The notes beneath the pieces are model-generated. The model searched no databases, was not told the origin of the DNA, and saw only the letters and a list, made by a program, of their open reading frames with translations. From contig JANPIX010000031.1 in NCBI GenBank assembly GCA_031425195.1, positions 1 through 58,421 on the forward strand: a stretch of DNA of 58,421 bases, read 5' to 3'. This document shows, piece by piece, positions 17,349 through 25,793 of this stretch. This stretch comes from JANPIX01 sp031425195. GTDB taxonomy: Bacteria > Pseudomonadota > Alphaproteobacteria > Rhodobacterales > Rhodobacteraceae. Position numbers and translations under genes: made by a program. Numbering within the stretch: the stretch's first letter is position 1; every line of letters begins with the position of its first letter.

Positions 17349-18197
17349 TCAGATCAGACCATATTGGCGGGCCTTGTTGCGCAGGAATGGCAGACCGTTT
17401 TCCATCACCTCTGCCTCGCTTTCCGCGACCGGCCGCCAGACGGACAGACCGTGCGCAAGTTCGGGCGGCATGTTGATAAAACTTTCCATCGCCAGCCCCC
17501 CTTTGAACCCGATGGCCGCAAGAGTGGCGAAAACCGAATCCCAGTCGCAGTTGCCCGCGCCCGGCGTTCCCCGGTCGGATTCGGACAGATGGATGTATTT
17601 GAGGTGATCGCGGGCATCCAGAATGCCGTTGGCGATGCCCTTTTCCTCGATGTTCATGTGATAGGTATCAAGGTGTACAAAGATGTTGTCCGCGCCGATC
17701 CTGTGGATCATCTCCACTGCCTGCCAGCCCGTGTTCAACAGATGCGATTCGTACCGGTTGACGGGTTCGATACCCAGTTCCAGACCAAGCGATTTGGCAT
17801 GCTTTGCCGACGCATCCATGACGCGAACGACGTTGTCGTATTCGGCCTCGGTCGGGGGCAATCCGGTGCGTTCACCAATCACGCCATAGATCACGCCGCT
17901 CAGCGCCTCGGCACCCATTTCCGCTGTCTTGTCCAGAACCAGCCGAAGAAACTCGATGGCCGCCTCGGGGCGGACAGAGGCGCGGGCGTGTTCGGGCAGG
18001 CCCAGTGAACAGACGGCGCGCAGCCCGTGCTTTTGCAGCAAGGCGCGGGTGTGGGGCACGTCTACGCCACCGGGGTTCAGAAGCGCAATCTCGATGAAAT
18101 CCATCTTGTGATGCGCCGCCGCCGCGACTGCCCGCTCGGCACCGGCGCGGTCCCAACTCATGGTCCACATGCTTGTATGAACGCCGAAACCTTCCAT
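17349..18197 (-). CDS. sugar phosphate isomerase/epimerase (TIM barrel, tagatose 3-epimerase-like)
   Basis: A 282-residue (beta/alpha)8 barrel of the AP endonuclease 2/xylose-isomerase-like superfamily. Metal-binding acidic residues are visible in GIEPVNRYE, HLDTYHMNIEE, HLSESDRG and AMESFINMP, the pattern of D-tagatose, D-psicose and L-ribulose 3-epimerases. Such enzymes move the C3 configuration of free ketoses. It opens the mtnK-mtnA-aldolase operon and lies 28 bases after the second SorC regulator. In this setting it could convert an imported sugar into the isomer accepted by the kinase. The precise substrate is not readable. Confidence 0.78.
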   Translation of the reverse strand: MEGFGVHTSMWTMSWDRAGAERAVAAAAHHKMDFIEIALLNPGGVDVPHTRALLQKHGLRAVCSLGLPEHARASVRPEAAIEFLRLVLDKTAEMGAEALSGVIYGVIGERTGLPPTEAEYDNVVRVMDASAKHAKSLGLELGIEPVNRYESHLLNTGWQAVEMIHRIGADNIFVHLDTYHMNIEEKGIANGILDARDHLKYIHLSESDRGTPGAGNCDWDSVFATLAAIGFKGGLAMESFINMPPELAHGLSVWRPVAESEAEVMENGLPFLRNKARQYGLI

Positions 18198-18225
18198 GCC
18201 GTCCCCGCTTTGTTTCAGTTGCGTT

Positions 18226-19209
18226 TCAAGATGCCGCCAGCGGCAGTTCCACCGCGATGGCGGCGAGTATCGATTTTGCCAAACCTTCGTCGACGATCAG
18301 CCGGTCAACGAACCCGGCGTGCAGAACGGCCAGGGTGGCCTGCGTCTTGGCGATACCTGCGGACAAAAGCGTCACCTCTTGCCGCCGCAGATCGTCCAGC
18401 CCGATGGACGGCGCGCGAAGGTTCAGATCGGTGTCAGCCAGACTTCCATCCGCGCGAAAGAACTTGCCGGTGCTGTCCGCCACCGCCCCGGCCTTCTGCA
18501 GTGCCATCACGTCGGACGCTGTCAGGATGCCGCTGGTGTAAAGCAATGCTTCGGGCGTGCATTCGCCCAGACCGATGATGGCGTGCTGCGCGGACCGGGC
18601 AACTTCCAACGTTTCGCGCACCAATCTTTGATTCAGGATGACCTGACAGTCGGCCTCACTGTCGCTTAAAAACGGGGCGGGCATGAAAACGGCAGAGCCT
18701 TGTGTCAGGGCCGCAAGACGCACGCAGACGTCGAAGGGGCTGGTCTGCGCGGTGCGTGACATCGACCCCATCAATGACACGAATTGCAGGTTCGGATTGC
18801 GCAATCCCGTCAGTCCGGCTGCCATGGCCGCAAGGGTGCGCCCCCATCCAAGGCCAATTGTCATCGGTTCTTCAGTGCGGCCAATCCGGCTGAGGAACCG
18901 CGCAGCCACGATGCCAACGGCGCGACGGGAATAGGCATCGTCTGCCGCCCCTCCGGCCGTCGGTGCAACCTGAACTTCGGTCAGATCGAATGCGGCCGTC
19001 AGGCGCTGCGCCAGCAGCAAGGTGGATGACGTTTCATGTTCCAGCGAAACCCGCACCAGACCCAGATCGCGCGCATCCGCCAACATTCGAAGGACCCGGA
19101 ACCGGGAAATGCCCAATCGGCGGCTGACTTCTTCCTGGCTCATCTGACCGACATGGTACAGCCACGCAGCTTGAAGCAGGTCATCCATGTCATGTCGGGA
19201 TTGGGTCAT
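18226..19209 (-). CDS. SorC/DeoR-type sugar-binding transcriptional regulator (2)
   Basis: A 327-residue paralogue of the regulator at 13.3 kb. The N-terminal helix-turn-helix reads LLQAAWLYHVGQMSQEEVSR and FRVLRMLADARDLGLV. The effector domain has GLGWGRTLAAMAAGL, VSLMGSMSRTAQTSPFDVC and GKFFRADGSLADTDLNLRAP. It is the first gene of the - strand epimerase-mtnK-mtnA-aldolase unit and is divergent from the ABC importer operon, whose binding protein starts 332 bases away. It most likely senses a phosphorylated intermediate and controls both directions. Confidence 0.85.
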   Translation of the reverse strand: MTQSRHDMDDLLQAAWLYHVGQMSQEEVSRRLGISRFRVLRMLADARDLGLVRVSLEHETSSTLLLAQRLTAAFDLTEVQVAPTAGGAADDAYSRRAVGIVAARFLSRIGRTEEPMTIGLGWGRTLAAMAAGLTGLRNPNLQFVSLMGSMSRTAQTSPFDVCVRLAALTQGSAVFMPAPFLSDSEADCQVILNQRLVRETLEVARSAQHAIIGLGECTPEALLYTSGILTASDVMALQKAGAVADSTGKFFRADGSLADTDLNLRAPSIGLDDLRRQEVTLLSAGIAKTQATLAVLHAGFVDRLIVDEGLAKSILAAIAVELPLAAS

Positions 19210-19540
19210 CAGGGGGCTACGGCCTTGCGTGGTTCGCCGTGATTTAGCGCTTGACCGAAGCCCGCGTCAACGATTACCACAAATGTGCAAGGCCCGCACA
19301 TATATTGCACTGCAGCAAAGCAGGCGCAGCATTGGCGTGTCGGACAGTTTGGGAGGACTGGCCAGTACAACAACCAACGCACGCACAAGATGCGCGATAT
19401 GCAGCGTTCTAGAACGTTGACGCATCACCCGCGCCGTGAAGCTGCCGATCATCGGAACACGACGGGACTGACCACGCAGGCTTTTGACACTGCACACGGA
19501 AACAACGGCCTCGAATATGAGGCAATAAGGGAGGAAGACA
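19210..19540. promoter_or_regulatory. divergent control region between SorC regulator 2 and the ABC importer
   Basis: This 331-base gap has no gene. It holds ATGTGC-N7-GCACAT (19283-19301), an inverted repeat with six-base arms directly preceded by ACAA, so that ACAAATGT matches the operator-like core upstream of SorC gene 1. It also holds GTCAACG at 19266-19272, its complement at 19415-19421, and the perfect 12-base palindrome CGTTCTAGAACG at 19405-19416. TTGACA occurs at 19484-19489 without a clear -10 box. GGGAGGAAG lies just before the binding-protein ATG. Confidence 0.45.
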
Positions 19541-20527
19541 ATGAAAATCAAGATTGCAACCATAGCTTGCTTGCTTGCCACAGGTTCGGTTCTGGCAGTT
19601 GCCGCCCCGGCAGCAGCACAGGAAAAGTCCATTGCCACAGTGGTGAAGATTGCGGGTATCCAGTGGTTCAACCGCATGGAAGAAGGCGTGAAGCAGTACG
19701 CCGCCGACACCGGCACAAAGGCGTTTCAGGTTGGCCCTGCCCAGGCTGACCCGCAGCAGCAGGCGGCATTGCTGGAAGACATGATCGCACAGGGCGTGAA
19801 CGCCATCGCCGTGGTTCCGATGTCCCCCGAAGCGATCGAGCCGGTGCTGAAGCGCGCCATGGACGCGGGCATCGTGGTCATCAGCCACGAAGCTGCCAGC
19901 CAACAGAACGTGAACTATGACATCGAAGCCTTCCGCAACGAAGACTTTGGCGCAAACCTGATGGAACAGATGGCAACCTGCATGGGCGTCGAAGGCGAAT
20001 ATGCGGTTTTCGTAGGCTCGCTCACCAGCCAGACGCACAACCAGTGGGTCGATGGTGCAATCGCCTACCAAAAGGAAAAGTACCCGAACATGGTACTGGT
20101 TGGCGACAAGAACGAAACCTTCGACGATCAGCAGAAAGCCTATGAAAAGGCGCAGGAAGTGCTGCGCGCGTTCCCGAATGTGAAGGGTCTTCAGGGTTCG
20201 GCCTCGACAGACGTGGCTGGTATCGGTCTGGCCATTGAAGAGCGCGGCACGGCCGACACGACATGCGTGTTCGGCACCTCGCTGCCTTCCATCGCTGGTC
20301 AGTATCTGGAAACCGGCGCCGTTGACGGCATCGGGTTCTGGGATCCGTCGGTGGCGGGCTATGCGATGAACAAACTGGCGACGATGGTCATGAACGGTGA
20401 GGCTGTCACCGATGGCATGGATCTGGGCCTGACAGGGTATGAAAAGGTCAAACTGGATGGCAAGGTCATCTATGGCCAGGCCTGGGTGAACGTGAACAAG
20501 GCCAACATGGCCGACTATCCGTTCTGA
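19541..20527 (+). CDS. sugar ABC transporter substrate-binding protein
   Basis: A 328-residue periplasmic binding protein of the type 1 (ribose/AI-2/rhamnose) fold. The N-terminus is a standard signal peptide ending in AVAAPAAAQ. The mature part has two Rossmann-like lobes, seen in AGIQWFNRMEEGVKQYA, AQGVNAIAVVPMSPEAIEPV and MDAGIVVISHEA, and the hinge region around GSASTDVAGIGLAIEERG. GGGAGGAAG precedes the ATG. It leads an importer operon that continues with a two-domain ATPase, two permeases, DhaK and DhaL, so it probably captures the sugar that the whole island degrades. Confidence 0.88.
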   Translation: MKIKIATIACLLATGSVLAVAAPAAAQEKSIATVVKIAGIQWFNRMEEGVKQYAADTGTKAFQVGPAQADPQQQAALLEDMIAQGVNAIAVVPMSPEAIEPVLKRAMDAGIVVISHEAASQQNVNYDIEAFRNEDFGANLMEQMATCMGVEGEYAVFVGSLTSQTHNQWVDGAIAYQKEKYPNMVLVGDKNETFDDQQKAYEKAQEVLRAFPNVKGLQGSASTDVAGIGLAIEERGTADTTCVFGTSLPSIAGQYLETGAVDGIGFWDPSVAGYAMNKLATMVMNGEAVTDGMDLGLTGYEKVKLDGKVIYGQAWVNVNKANMADYPF

Positions 20528-20603
20528 TCACGCGCATCTTGCGGGGGGTGGCCAGATGGCTGCCCCCCGCTTTCCTTTTGCCCTTCGGCACCACGAGTTC
20601 TGT

Positions 20604-22103
20604 ATGGCCAGCCCCGCCGATCCAACGCCGCTGATCGTCCTTGACGGGATCACCAAAACCTATTCCGGGATCACTGCGCTTGCCGATGCCGGCTTGACCA
20701 TCGCGGCGGGCGAAGCCGTGTGTCTCGCCGGTGAAAACGGCAGCGGAAAATCGACCCTGATCAAGATTCTGGCCGGTGTGGAACAGCCTGACAGCGGGCA
20801 GATACGGATTTCCGGCGTGGCGCAGGGGGCGCTTAATCCACGCCTTTCGGCAGCAGCCGGGATCATGGTGATCTTTCAGGATTTCTCGCTTTTTCCCAAT
20901 CTGAGTGTCGCGGAAAACATCGCGTTCAGCATCGAACTGGGCCAGCGTCGCAAACTGTTCAGTGCCGCCCGTGTACGCGACGTGGCACAGCGCGCCCTCG
21001 CCCGTGTTGGTGTCGACATCGACCCGGACGCCGCCGTAGAAACCCTGTCCGTGGCCCACAAGCAGCTTGTCGCGATCTGCCGCGCCTTGGCGTCCGATGC
21101 GCGGTTGATCATCATGGATGAACCCACCACCGCCCTGACCGAACGCGAAGTCCGCGCGCTCCTTGATATTATCCGGCGGCTGAAGGCCGATGGCGTCGCG
21201 GTATTGTTCGTCAGCCACAAACTGGCCGAGGTGCTGGAGGTTTGCGAAAAAGTCGTCGTGCTGCGCAATGGGCGCAAGGTGGCCGAAGGTCCGGCGCATA
21301 CGTTCGATGCCGCCACGTTGACGCGTTACATGACGGGACGCGATGTCGCCGAACAACCGCCAGACCCGCTTGATCCGGCGGCCCCGGTGCTGATGAATGT
21401 GCAGGGTCTGTCCAAGCAGGGCGCTTTCGATGACGTCAGCTTTGATCTTCACGCAGGCGAGGTTCTGGGGATTTCGGGCCTCCTCGGGTCTGGGCGCACG
21501 GCGCTGGCCAAGGCGCTGTTTGGCCTTGTGGCACCGGAAAGCGGCCAGATAACCCTTGCCGGTCGTGCCGTGCCCCTTGGCGACCCGCTGGCCGCCGCGA
21601 CGGCGGGTGTTGGCTATGTGCCCGAGGATCGGTTGACCGAAGGTTTGTTCCTGACGCAGTCCATCGTACGCAACGTGGCAATCGGGCGACTGGATGCCCA
21701 CGGCCGGGGCGGTTTGCTTGATCTTGCAGGGATGTGGGGCGAAGCTGCCGACTGGCTGCGCAAGCTGAGCGTCAAGGCCCCGAGGATCGAAGCGCCCGTA
21801 CGGTCGTTGTCGGGTGGAAATCAGCAGCGTGTGGTTCTTGCAAGGTGGCTTGCCCGTGGGCCGCGCGTGCTCGTGCTGAACGGGCCGAGTGTGGGCGTCG
21901 ATGTGGGGTCGAAAGCCGACATCCACGGCATCATCAGGGATCTTTCGGCGCAGGGGTTGGGTGTTATCGTGATCTCTGACGATCTTCCCGAATTGCTGGC
22001 AACCTGCCACCGCATTCTGGTGATGAAGGCCGGGCGGATCACCGATGAACTGACAGGCGGCCAGACGTCTGAAACCGACCTCGCCCACAGGCTTGCATCA
22101 TAA
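20604..22103 (+). CDS. sugar ABC transporter ATP-binding protein (RbsA-like, two ABC domains)
   Basis: About 499 residues with two nucleotide-binding domains. Domain 1 has an intact Walker A (GENGSGKST) and Walker B (IIMDEPTTAL) but a degenerate signature (TLSVAHKQ). Domain 2 has a Lys-less Walker A (GLLGSGRTAL) and a perfect signature (LSGGNQQRVVLARWL). Its Walker B region reads VLVLNGPSVGVDVG, where the usual Asp-Glu pair is Asn-Gly. Complementary degeneration is normal in RbsA-type proteins, and the Asn-Gly form takes it one step further. ATG 20604 fits the family length. ATG 20556 (after GGGGGGTGG) has the better ribosome binding site and is a real alternative. The stop shares one base with the permease start (TAATG). 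Confidence 0.88.
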   Translation: MASPADPTPLIVLDGITKTYSGITALADAGLTIAAGEAVCLAGENGSGKSTLIKILAGVEQPDSGQIRISGVAQGALNPRLSAAAGIMVIFQDFSLFPNLSVAENIAFSIELGQRRKLFSAARVRDVAQRALARVGVDIDPDAAVETLSVAHKQLVAICRALASDARLIIMDEPTTALTEREVRALLDIIRRLKADGVAVLFVSHKLAEVLEVCEKVVVLRNGRKVAEGPAHTFDAATLTRYMTGRDVAEQPPDPLDPAAPVLMNVQGLSKQGAFDDVSFDLHAGEVLGISGLLGSGRTALAKALFGLVAPESGQITLAGRAVPLGDPLAAATAGVGYVPEDRLTEGLFLTQSIVRNVAIGRLDAHGRGGLLDLAGMWGEAADWLRKLSVKAPRIEAPVRSLSGGNQQRVVLARWLARGPRVLVLNGPSVGVDVGSKADIHGIIRDLSAQGLGVIVISDDLPELLATCHRILVMKAGRITDELTGGQTSETDLAHRLAS

Positions 22104-23089
22104 TGAAAATCGATTTTACCCGCAACGAAACGCTCGTCGCGCTGATCATCCTGGGATTTTGCGTGATCGCCACCATCAGTGACCCCGGCTTTCTGTCGAT
22201 GGCCACGCTGACCGATCTGATGCGCGGCGGGATCGTCATGGGCATCTTTGCGGTGGCGGCGCTGTTGGTGCTGCTGTCGGGGGGCATCGACGTCAGTTTC
22301 ACCGCGGTTGCGGCATTTGCGATGTATACGACCGCGCTGATGCTCAACACATGGGCGCCCGGCGTTCCGTGGTGGGCCGCGTTCGCTGTGGCGATGGCTG
22401 TGGGGGCGCTGTTGGGCGCGATCAACGGCATCTTCATAGCCTTTTTCGGATTGCCCACGCTCATAGTGACCCTTGGCACGTTGTCGGTGTTTCGCGGTTT
22501 CATGCTGGCGTTCGTCGGTTCAAAGCAGATCACCACCCTGCCCGAGGGGATGCGCGAGTTTGGCCGCATGATGATGATCCGGGGCACAAATCCCGACGGA
22601 TCGTTCTATTCGCTGCACTGGGCCTTTGCCGCGACGGTGCTGGTGGTGGTGGCCACTTGGTTCCTGTTGCATCGCACCATGCTGGGTCGGTCGATCTTTG
22701 CCGTTGGCGGGTCCGAGGAAAGCGCAAGGCGGATCGGGGTGAACGTCCGGGGTGTGCAGTTCTTCGTCTATGTCTATGTCGGTGTGCTGGCGGGTCTGGC
22801 GGGTGTGATCCACGCCTCCATGGCGCGGGTGGCAAATCCGTTCGATCTGGTGGGTCTGGAACTTTCGGTCATCGCGGCCGTCGTGCTGGGCGGGGCGCGT
22901 CTGGCCGGGGGATATGGCACGCTGACCGGGACGTTGCTTGGCGTTGCCTTGATTGTTCTGGTCCGCAACAGCCTGATCGTGATCGGCATTCCCAACACCT
23001 GGCAATCGATTGCCGTGGGCGTGCTGATCCTGATCGGCACAGGCGTGCCCGCCTGGCAGGCCAAACGCGCCGCCGCGCGTGCCGCGTGA
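22103..23089 (+). CDS. sugar ABC transporter permease (1)
   Basis: A 328-residue integral membrane protein of the ribose/branched-chain permease family (RbsC type), with about eight to ten membrane segments. Typical features are VLLSGGIDVSFTAVAAFAMY, FFGLPTLIVTLGTLSVFRGF, FAVGGSEESARRIGVNV and AVVLGGARLAGGYGTLTGTL. It probably forms a heterodimeric channel with the next gene product. Translation is coupled to the ATPase through TAATG. Confidence 0.9.
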   Translation: MKIDFTRNETLVALIILGFCVIATISDPGFLSMATLTDLMRGGIVMGIFAVAALLVLLSGGIDVSFTAVAAFAMYTTALMLNTWAPGVPWWAAFAVAMAVGALLGAINGIFIAFFGLPTLIVTLGTLSVFRGFMLAFVGSKQITTLPEGMREFGRMMMIRGTNPDGSFYSLHWAFAATVLVVVATWFLLHRTMLGRSIFAVGGSEESARRIGVNVRGVQFFVYVYVGVLAGLAGVIHASMARVANPFDLVGLELSVIAAVVLGGARLAGGYGTLTGTLLGVALIVLVRNSLIVIGIPNTWQSIAVGVLILIGTGVPAWQAKRAAARAA

Positions 23090-23113
23090 CACTGGCAAGG
23101 TAGGGACCGGAAC

Positions 23114-24133
23114 ATGACACCTTCACGCATTAACGGCCTCTTCGCCTCTACCGAAGCGCGGCTTGCGGTCATCTGCATCGTGGTGTTCGTGGCGATGGCA
23201 CTGTTGTCGCCGGACCGATTCCTGTCGGTGCAGAACCTGACGTCCATGGCGTTCCAGTTTCCTGAGTTTGCGATACTGGCGCTTGCCATGACGCTGACAA
23301 TGCTGACGGGCGGGATCGACCTGTCTGTGGTGGGCATTGCAAACTTGTCCGCGATTGTCGCGGCAACGATCCTGACGCAGCTTGCTGGGCCGGCGGCAAC
23401 CGGTGCGGACGCCGCCCTGTGGCTTGGCCTGTCGATGGTTGCGACGATGGCGGTCGGGCTTGCGGCAGGGCTGTTCAACGGCATCGCGATTGCGGTGTTC
23501 GGGCTGCCCCCTATTCTTGCCACACTGGGGTCAGGGTTGATCTTTACCGGGATTGCCGTGGCCTTGACCGGGGGAAGCGCCGTGATGGGCTTTCCGGCCG
23601 CTGCGGCGTGGCTGGGCAATGGGCTGATCCTGGGGATACCCGTGCCACTGGTTCTGTTTGCGGTGCTCGCGGCGGGGTTGTCGTTCATCCTGACCCGCAC
23701 GGGATTCGGGCTGAAGGTTCAGATGTTCGGGGCAAACCCGCTTGCCGCGCGCTTTGCCGCCGTCAACGTGACCTCCGTTCTGATCCGGGTCTATCTGATG
23801 TCGGGCATGTTTGCCGCAATTGCGGGCATGGTGGTGATGAGCCGCGCAAACTCGGCCAAGGCGGATTATGGATCGAGTTACCTCTTGCTCGCCGTGCTGA
23901 TCGCGGTGCTGGGCGGCGTGAACCCTTATGGCGGGTACGGCCGGGTGATCGGTGTGGTGCTCGCCGTGCTGGCGATGCAGTTCCTGTCGTCCGGTCTGAA
24001 CATGATGCAGGTGTCGAACTTTGCGCGGGAGCTGATCTGGGGTACGCTTCTGATCTTTGTCATGCTGATAAACACCCGCCCGAACCTGCGCCTGTGGGCG
24101 CGCAAACGAACCGGACCCGCGCCAAATTCCTGA
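23114..24133 (+). CDS. sugar ABC transporter permease (2)
   Basis: A 339-residue paralogue of the preceding permease with the same RbsC-type features: LTMLTGGIDLSVVGIANLSA, VFGLPPILATLGSGLIFTGI, MFGANPLAARFAAVNV and AVLGGVNPYGGYGRVIGVVL. Two different permeases with one fused ATPase are typical of rhamnose- and AI-2-type importers. GGGACCGGAAC precedes the ATG, 24 bases after the first permease. Downstream it is followed by DhaK. Confidence 0.9.
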   Translation: MTPSRINGLFASTEARLAVICIVVFVAMALLSPDRFLSVQNLTSMAFQFPEFAILALAMTLTMLTGGIDLSVVGIANLSAIVAATILTQLAGPAATGADAALWLGLSMVATMAVGLAAGLFNGIAIAVFGLPPILATLGSGLIFTGIAVALTGGSAVMGFPAAAAWLGNGLILGIPVPLVLFAVLAAGLSFILTRTGFGLKVQMFGANPLAARFAAVNVTSVLIRVYLMSGMFAAIAGMVVMSRANSAKADYGSSYLLLAVLIAVLGGVNPYGGYGRVIGVVLAVLAMQFLSSGLNMMQVSNFARELIWGTLLIFVMLINTRPNLRLWARKRTGPAPNS

Positions 24134-24157
24134 AAATTCCATGCCGGAGTGCTGCCG

Positions 24158-25159
24158 ATGAAAAAGATCCTGAACAATCCGAACGACTACGTCGACGAAA
24201 TGCTGGCAGGGCTGATCGCCGCGCATCCTGAATATTATGCCCTTGGCGGCGATACGGGGCGCGTGGTCACGCGCGCCCGGCAGGGCCGCGCGGGCAAGGT
24301 TGGCATTGTCACCGGCGGCGGGTCGGGGCACCTGCCGGTTTTCACCGGCTATGTCGGGGAAGGCCTTCTGGATGCCTGTGCGATTGGCGATGTCTTTGCC
24401 TCCCCCTCGGCCGAACAGATGGCCGAGGCGATCCGCGCCGCCAGTCAGGGGGCCGGTGTCTTGCGCCTGTATGGCAACTATGGCGGTGACATCATGAATT
24501 TTGACATGGCCGGCGATCTTGTTGAGTTCGATGACATTACCTGCTCCACTGTCGTTCTGGCGGACGACATCGCCTCGGCCCCCTTGGCCGAACGGGAAAA
24601 GCGCCGTGGTGTGGGCGGGATGGTTTATGCGTTCAAGATCGCAGGGGCCGCTGCCGAAACCGGGGCCGACCTTGCGACTGTAACCGCCGTGGCGCAAAAG
24701 GCCGCTGATGCCAGCCGGTCCATCGGGGCCGCACTGTCGTCTTGCACCGTGCCGCAGGCTGGCAAACCCACGTTCCATATCGGCGAGGACGAGATGGAAA
24801 TGGGAATGGGCATTCACGGCGAACCGGGCGTGTGGCGTGACAAACTGCGCCCTGCCGACGCCATTGCCGCCGAAATGATGGACCGCCTGTTCGCCGACAT
24901 GCCGATTGGCGCAGGCGACAGGGTGTCGATCATGGTCAACAGCCTTGGCGCGACGCCACCGGAAGAACTTTACATCCTGTACCGCGTCGTCAAGACGCGG
25001 TTGGAAGGCGCGGGGGCGACCATCGTCATGCCGCTGGTCGGGCGCTATGCCACGTCGATGGAAATGGCGGGTGTGTCTTTCACGATGATCAAGCTCGACA
25101 CAGAACTTGAGGGGCTTCTCACCGCACCTTGCGATTGCGCATTCTGGAGGGTCGCATGA
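24158..25159 (+). CDS. dhaK: dihydroxyacetone kinase subunit DhaK
   Basis: A 333-residue substrate-binding subunit of the dihydroxyacetone kinase family. The start at 24158 is supported by GGAG nine bases upstream. The nucleotide/substrate motif TGGGSGH (ending at His58) and the His expected to hold the ketone covalently as a hemiaminal (MGMGIHGEPG, His220) are both present, as is RLYGNYGGDIMNFDMA. It overlaps dhaL by ATGA. The PTS component DhaM is absent, so the phosphoryl donor is probably ATP through DhaL, or a DhaM encoded elsewhere. Relatives also phosphorylate erythrulose, which would suit a C4-sugar pathway. Confidence 0.88.
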   Translation: MKKILNNPNDYVDEMLAGLIAAHPEYYALGGDTGRVVTRARQGRAGKVGIVTGGGSGHLPVFTGYVGEGLLDACAIGDVFASPSAEQMAEAIRAASQGAGVLRLYGNYGGDIMNFDMAGDLVEFDDITCSTVVLADDIASAPLAEREKRRGVGGMVYAFKIAGAAAETGADLATVTAVAQKAADASRSIGAALSSCTVPQAGKPTFHIGEDEMEMGMGIHGEPGVWRDKLRPADAIAAEMMDRLFADMPIGAGDRVSIMVNSLGATPPEELYILYRVVKTRLEGAGATIVMPLVGRYATSMEMAGVSFTMIKLDTELEGLLTAPCDCAFWRVA

Positions 25160-25767
25160 CGATTGACCGCGACGCGATGCTGGGCGGGATCAGCCGCCTG
25201 ACGGCCGCAATGGAACGCGAATTTGACGCGCTGAACGCCGCCGACGGGGCCTTGGGAGACGGCGATCTTGGCGTGACGATGACGCGCGGGATGCGGGCGA
25301 TTTCCGAAGGCGTGGCAGACATGCCTGCCGATCTTGGGCAGGCCCTGCTGCGCTGCGCGCAGGCGTTTACCAAATCGTCGGGATCGTCCTACGGGACACT
25401 GATGGCCACCGGTCTGTTGGCGATGGCCAAGTCGGTGAAAGGCCGTGAAACGGTTGAAGTGGCCGAGCTTTCGGCGCTTTTGGCGCTGGCCCGCGATGCG
25501 ATGATTGCCCGGGGCAAGGCCGAACTGGGTGGCAAGACCGTGCTCGACAGTCTGGATGCAGTTGCAAAGGCAACGGACGGAATCGCCGACGTGGCGGCTG
25601 TCAAAGAGGCCGCGACCTCGGCTGTCCGCAGTGCCATGGATGCTTTTCGCGACAAGCCCGCCACCGTGGGCCGTGCCCGCATCTTCGCCGAAAAAAGCCG
25701 TGGCCTTGATGACCCCGGGATGTTGGCCATGACGTCGATCGTCAAGGCGATTGCCGCAAAAGCCTGA
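25156..25767 (+). CDS. dhaL: dihydroxyacetone kinase subunit DhaL
   Basis: A 203-residue nucleotide-binding subunit of the dihydroxyacetone kinase family. The metal/ADP motif DGALGDGDLGVTM and the conserved helix SSGSSYGTLMATGLL are clear, and the end carries RARIFAEKSRGLDDPG. The ATG at 25156 follows GGAGG and overlaps the dhaK stop by ATGA. It is the last gene of the importer operon. With DhaK it would phosphorylate dihydroxyacetone or a related ketose such as erythrulose, feeding DHAP or a ketose phosphate to the aldolase step. Confidence 0.88.
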   Translation: MTIDRDAMLGGISRLTAAMEREFDALNAADGALGDGDLGVTMTRGMRAISEGVADMPADLGQALLRCAQAFTKSSGSSYGTLMATGLLAMAKSVKGRETVEVAELSALLALARDAMIARGKAELGGKTVLDSLDAVAKATDGIADVAAVKEAATSAVRSAMDAFRDKPATVGRARIFAEKSRGLDDPGMLAMTSIVKAIAAKA

Positions 25768-25785
25768 CAAACCGCGCCTGTCAGG
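25763..25785 (+). terminator. weak candidate terminator after dhaL
   Basis: CCTGACA (25763-25769) and TGTCAGG (25779-25785) form a seven-base stem with a nine-base loop that includes the dhaL stop codon. No T-run follows, so this may be a stabilising hairpin and not a terminator. Confidence 0.3.
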
Positions 25786-25793
25786 GCCCGCCG

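Noticed and set aside
20466..22088. 540-residue - strand open frame
   Set aside because: Lies entirely opposite the ABC ATPase, whose motifs are unmistakable; His- and Arg-rich composition is typical of a shadow in GC-rich DNA.
23531..24817. 428-residue - strand open frame
   Set aside because: Opposite the second permease and DhaK, with no family motif; shadow.
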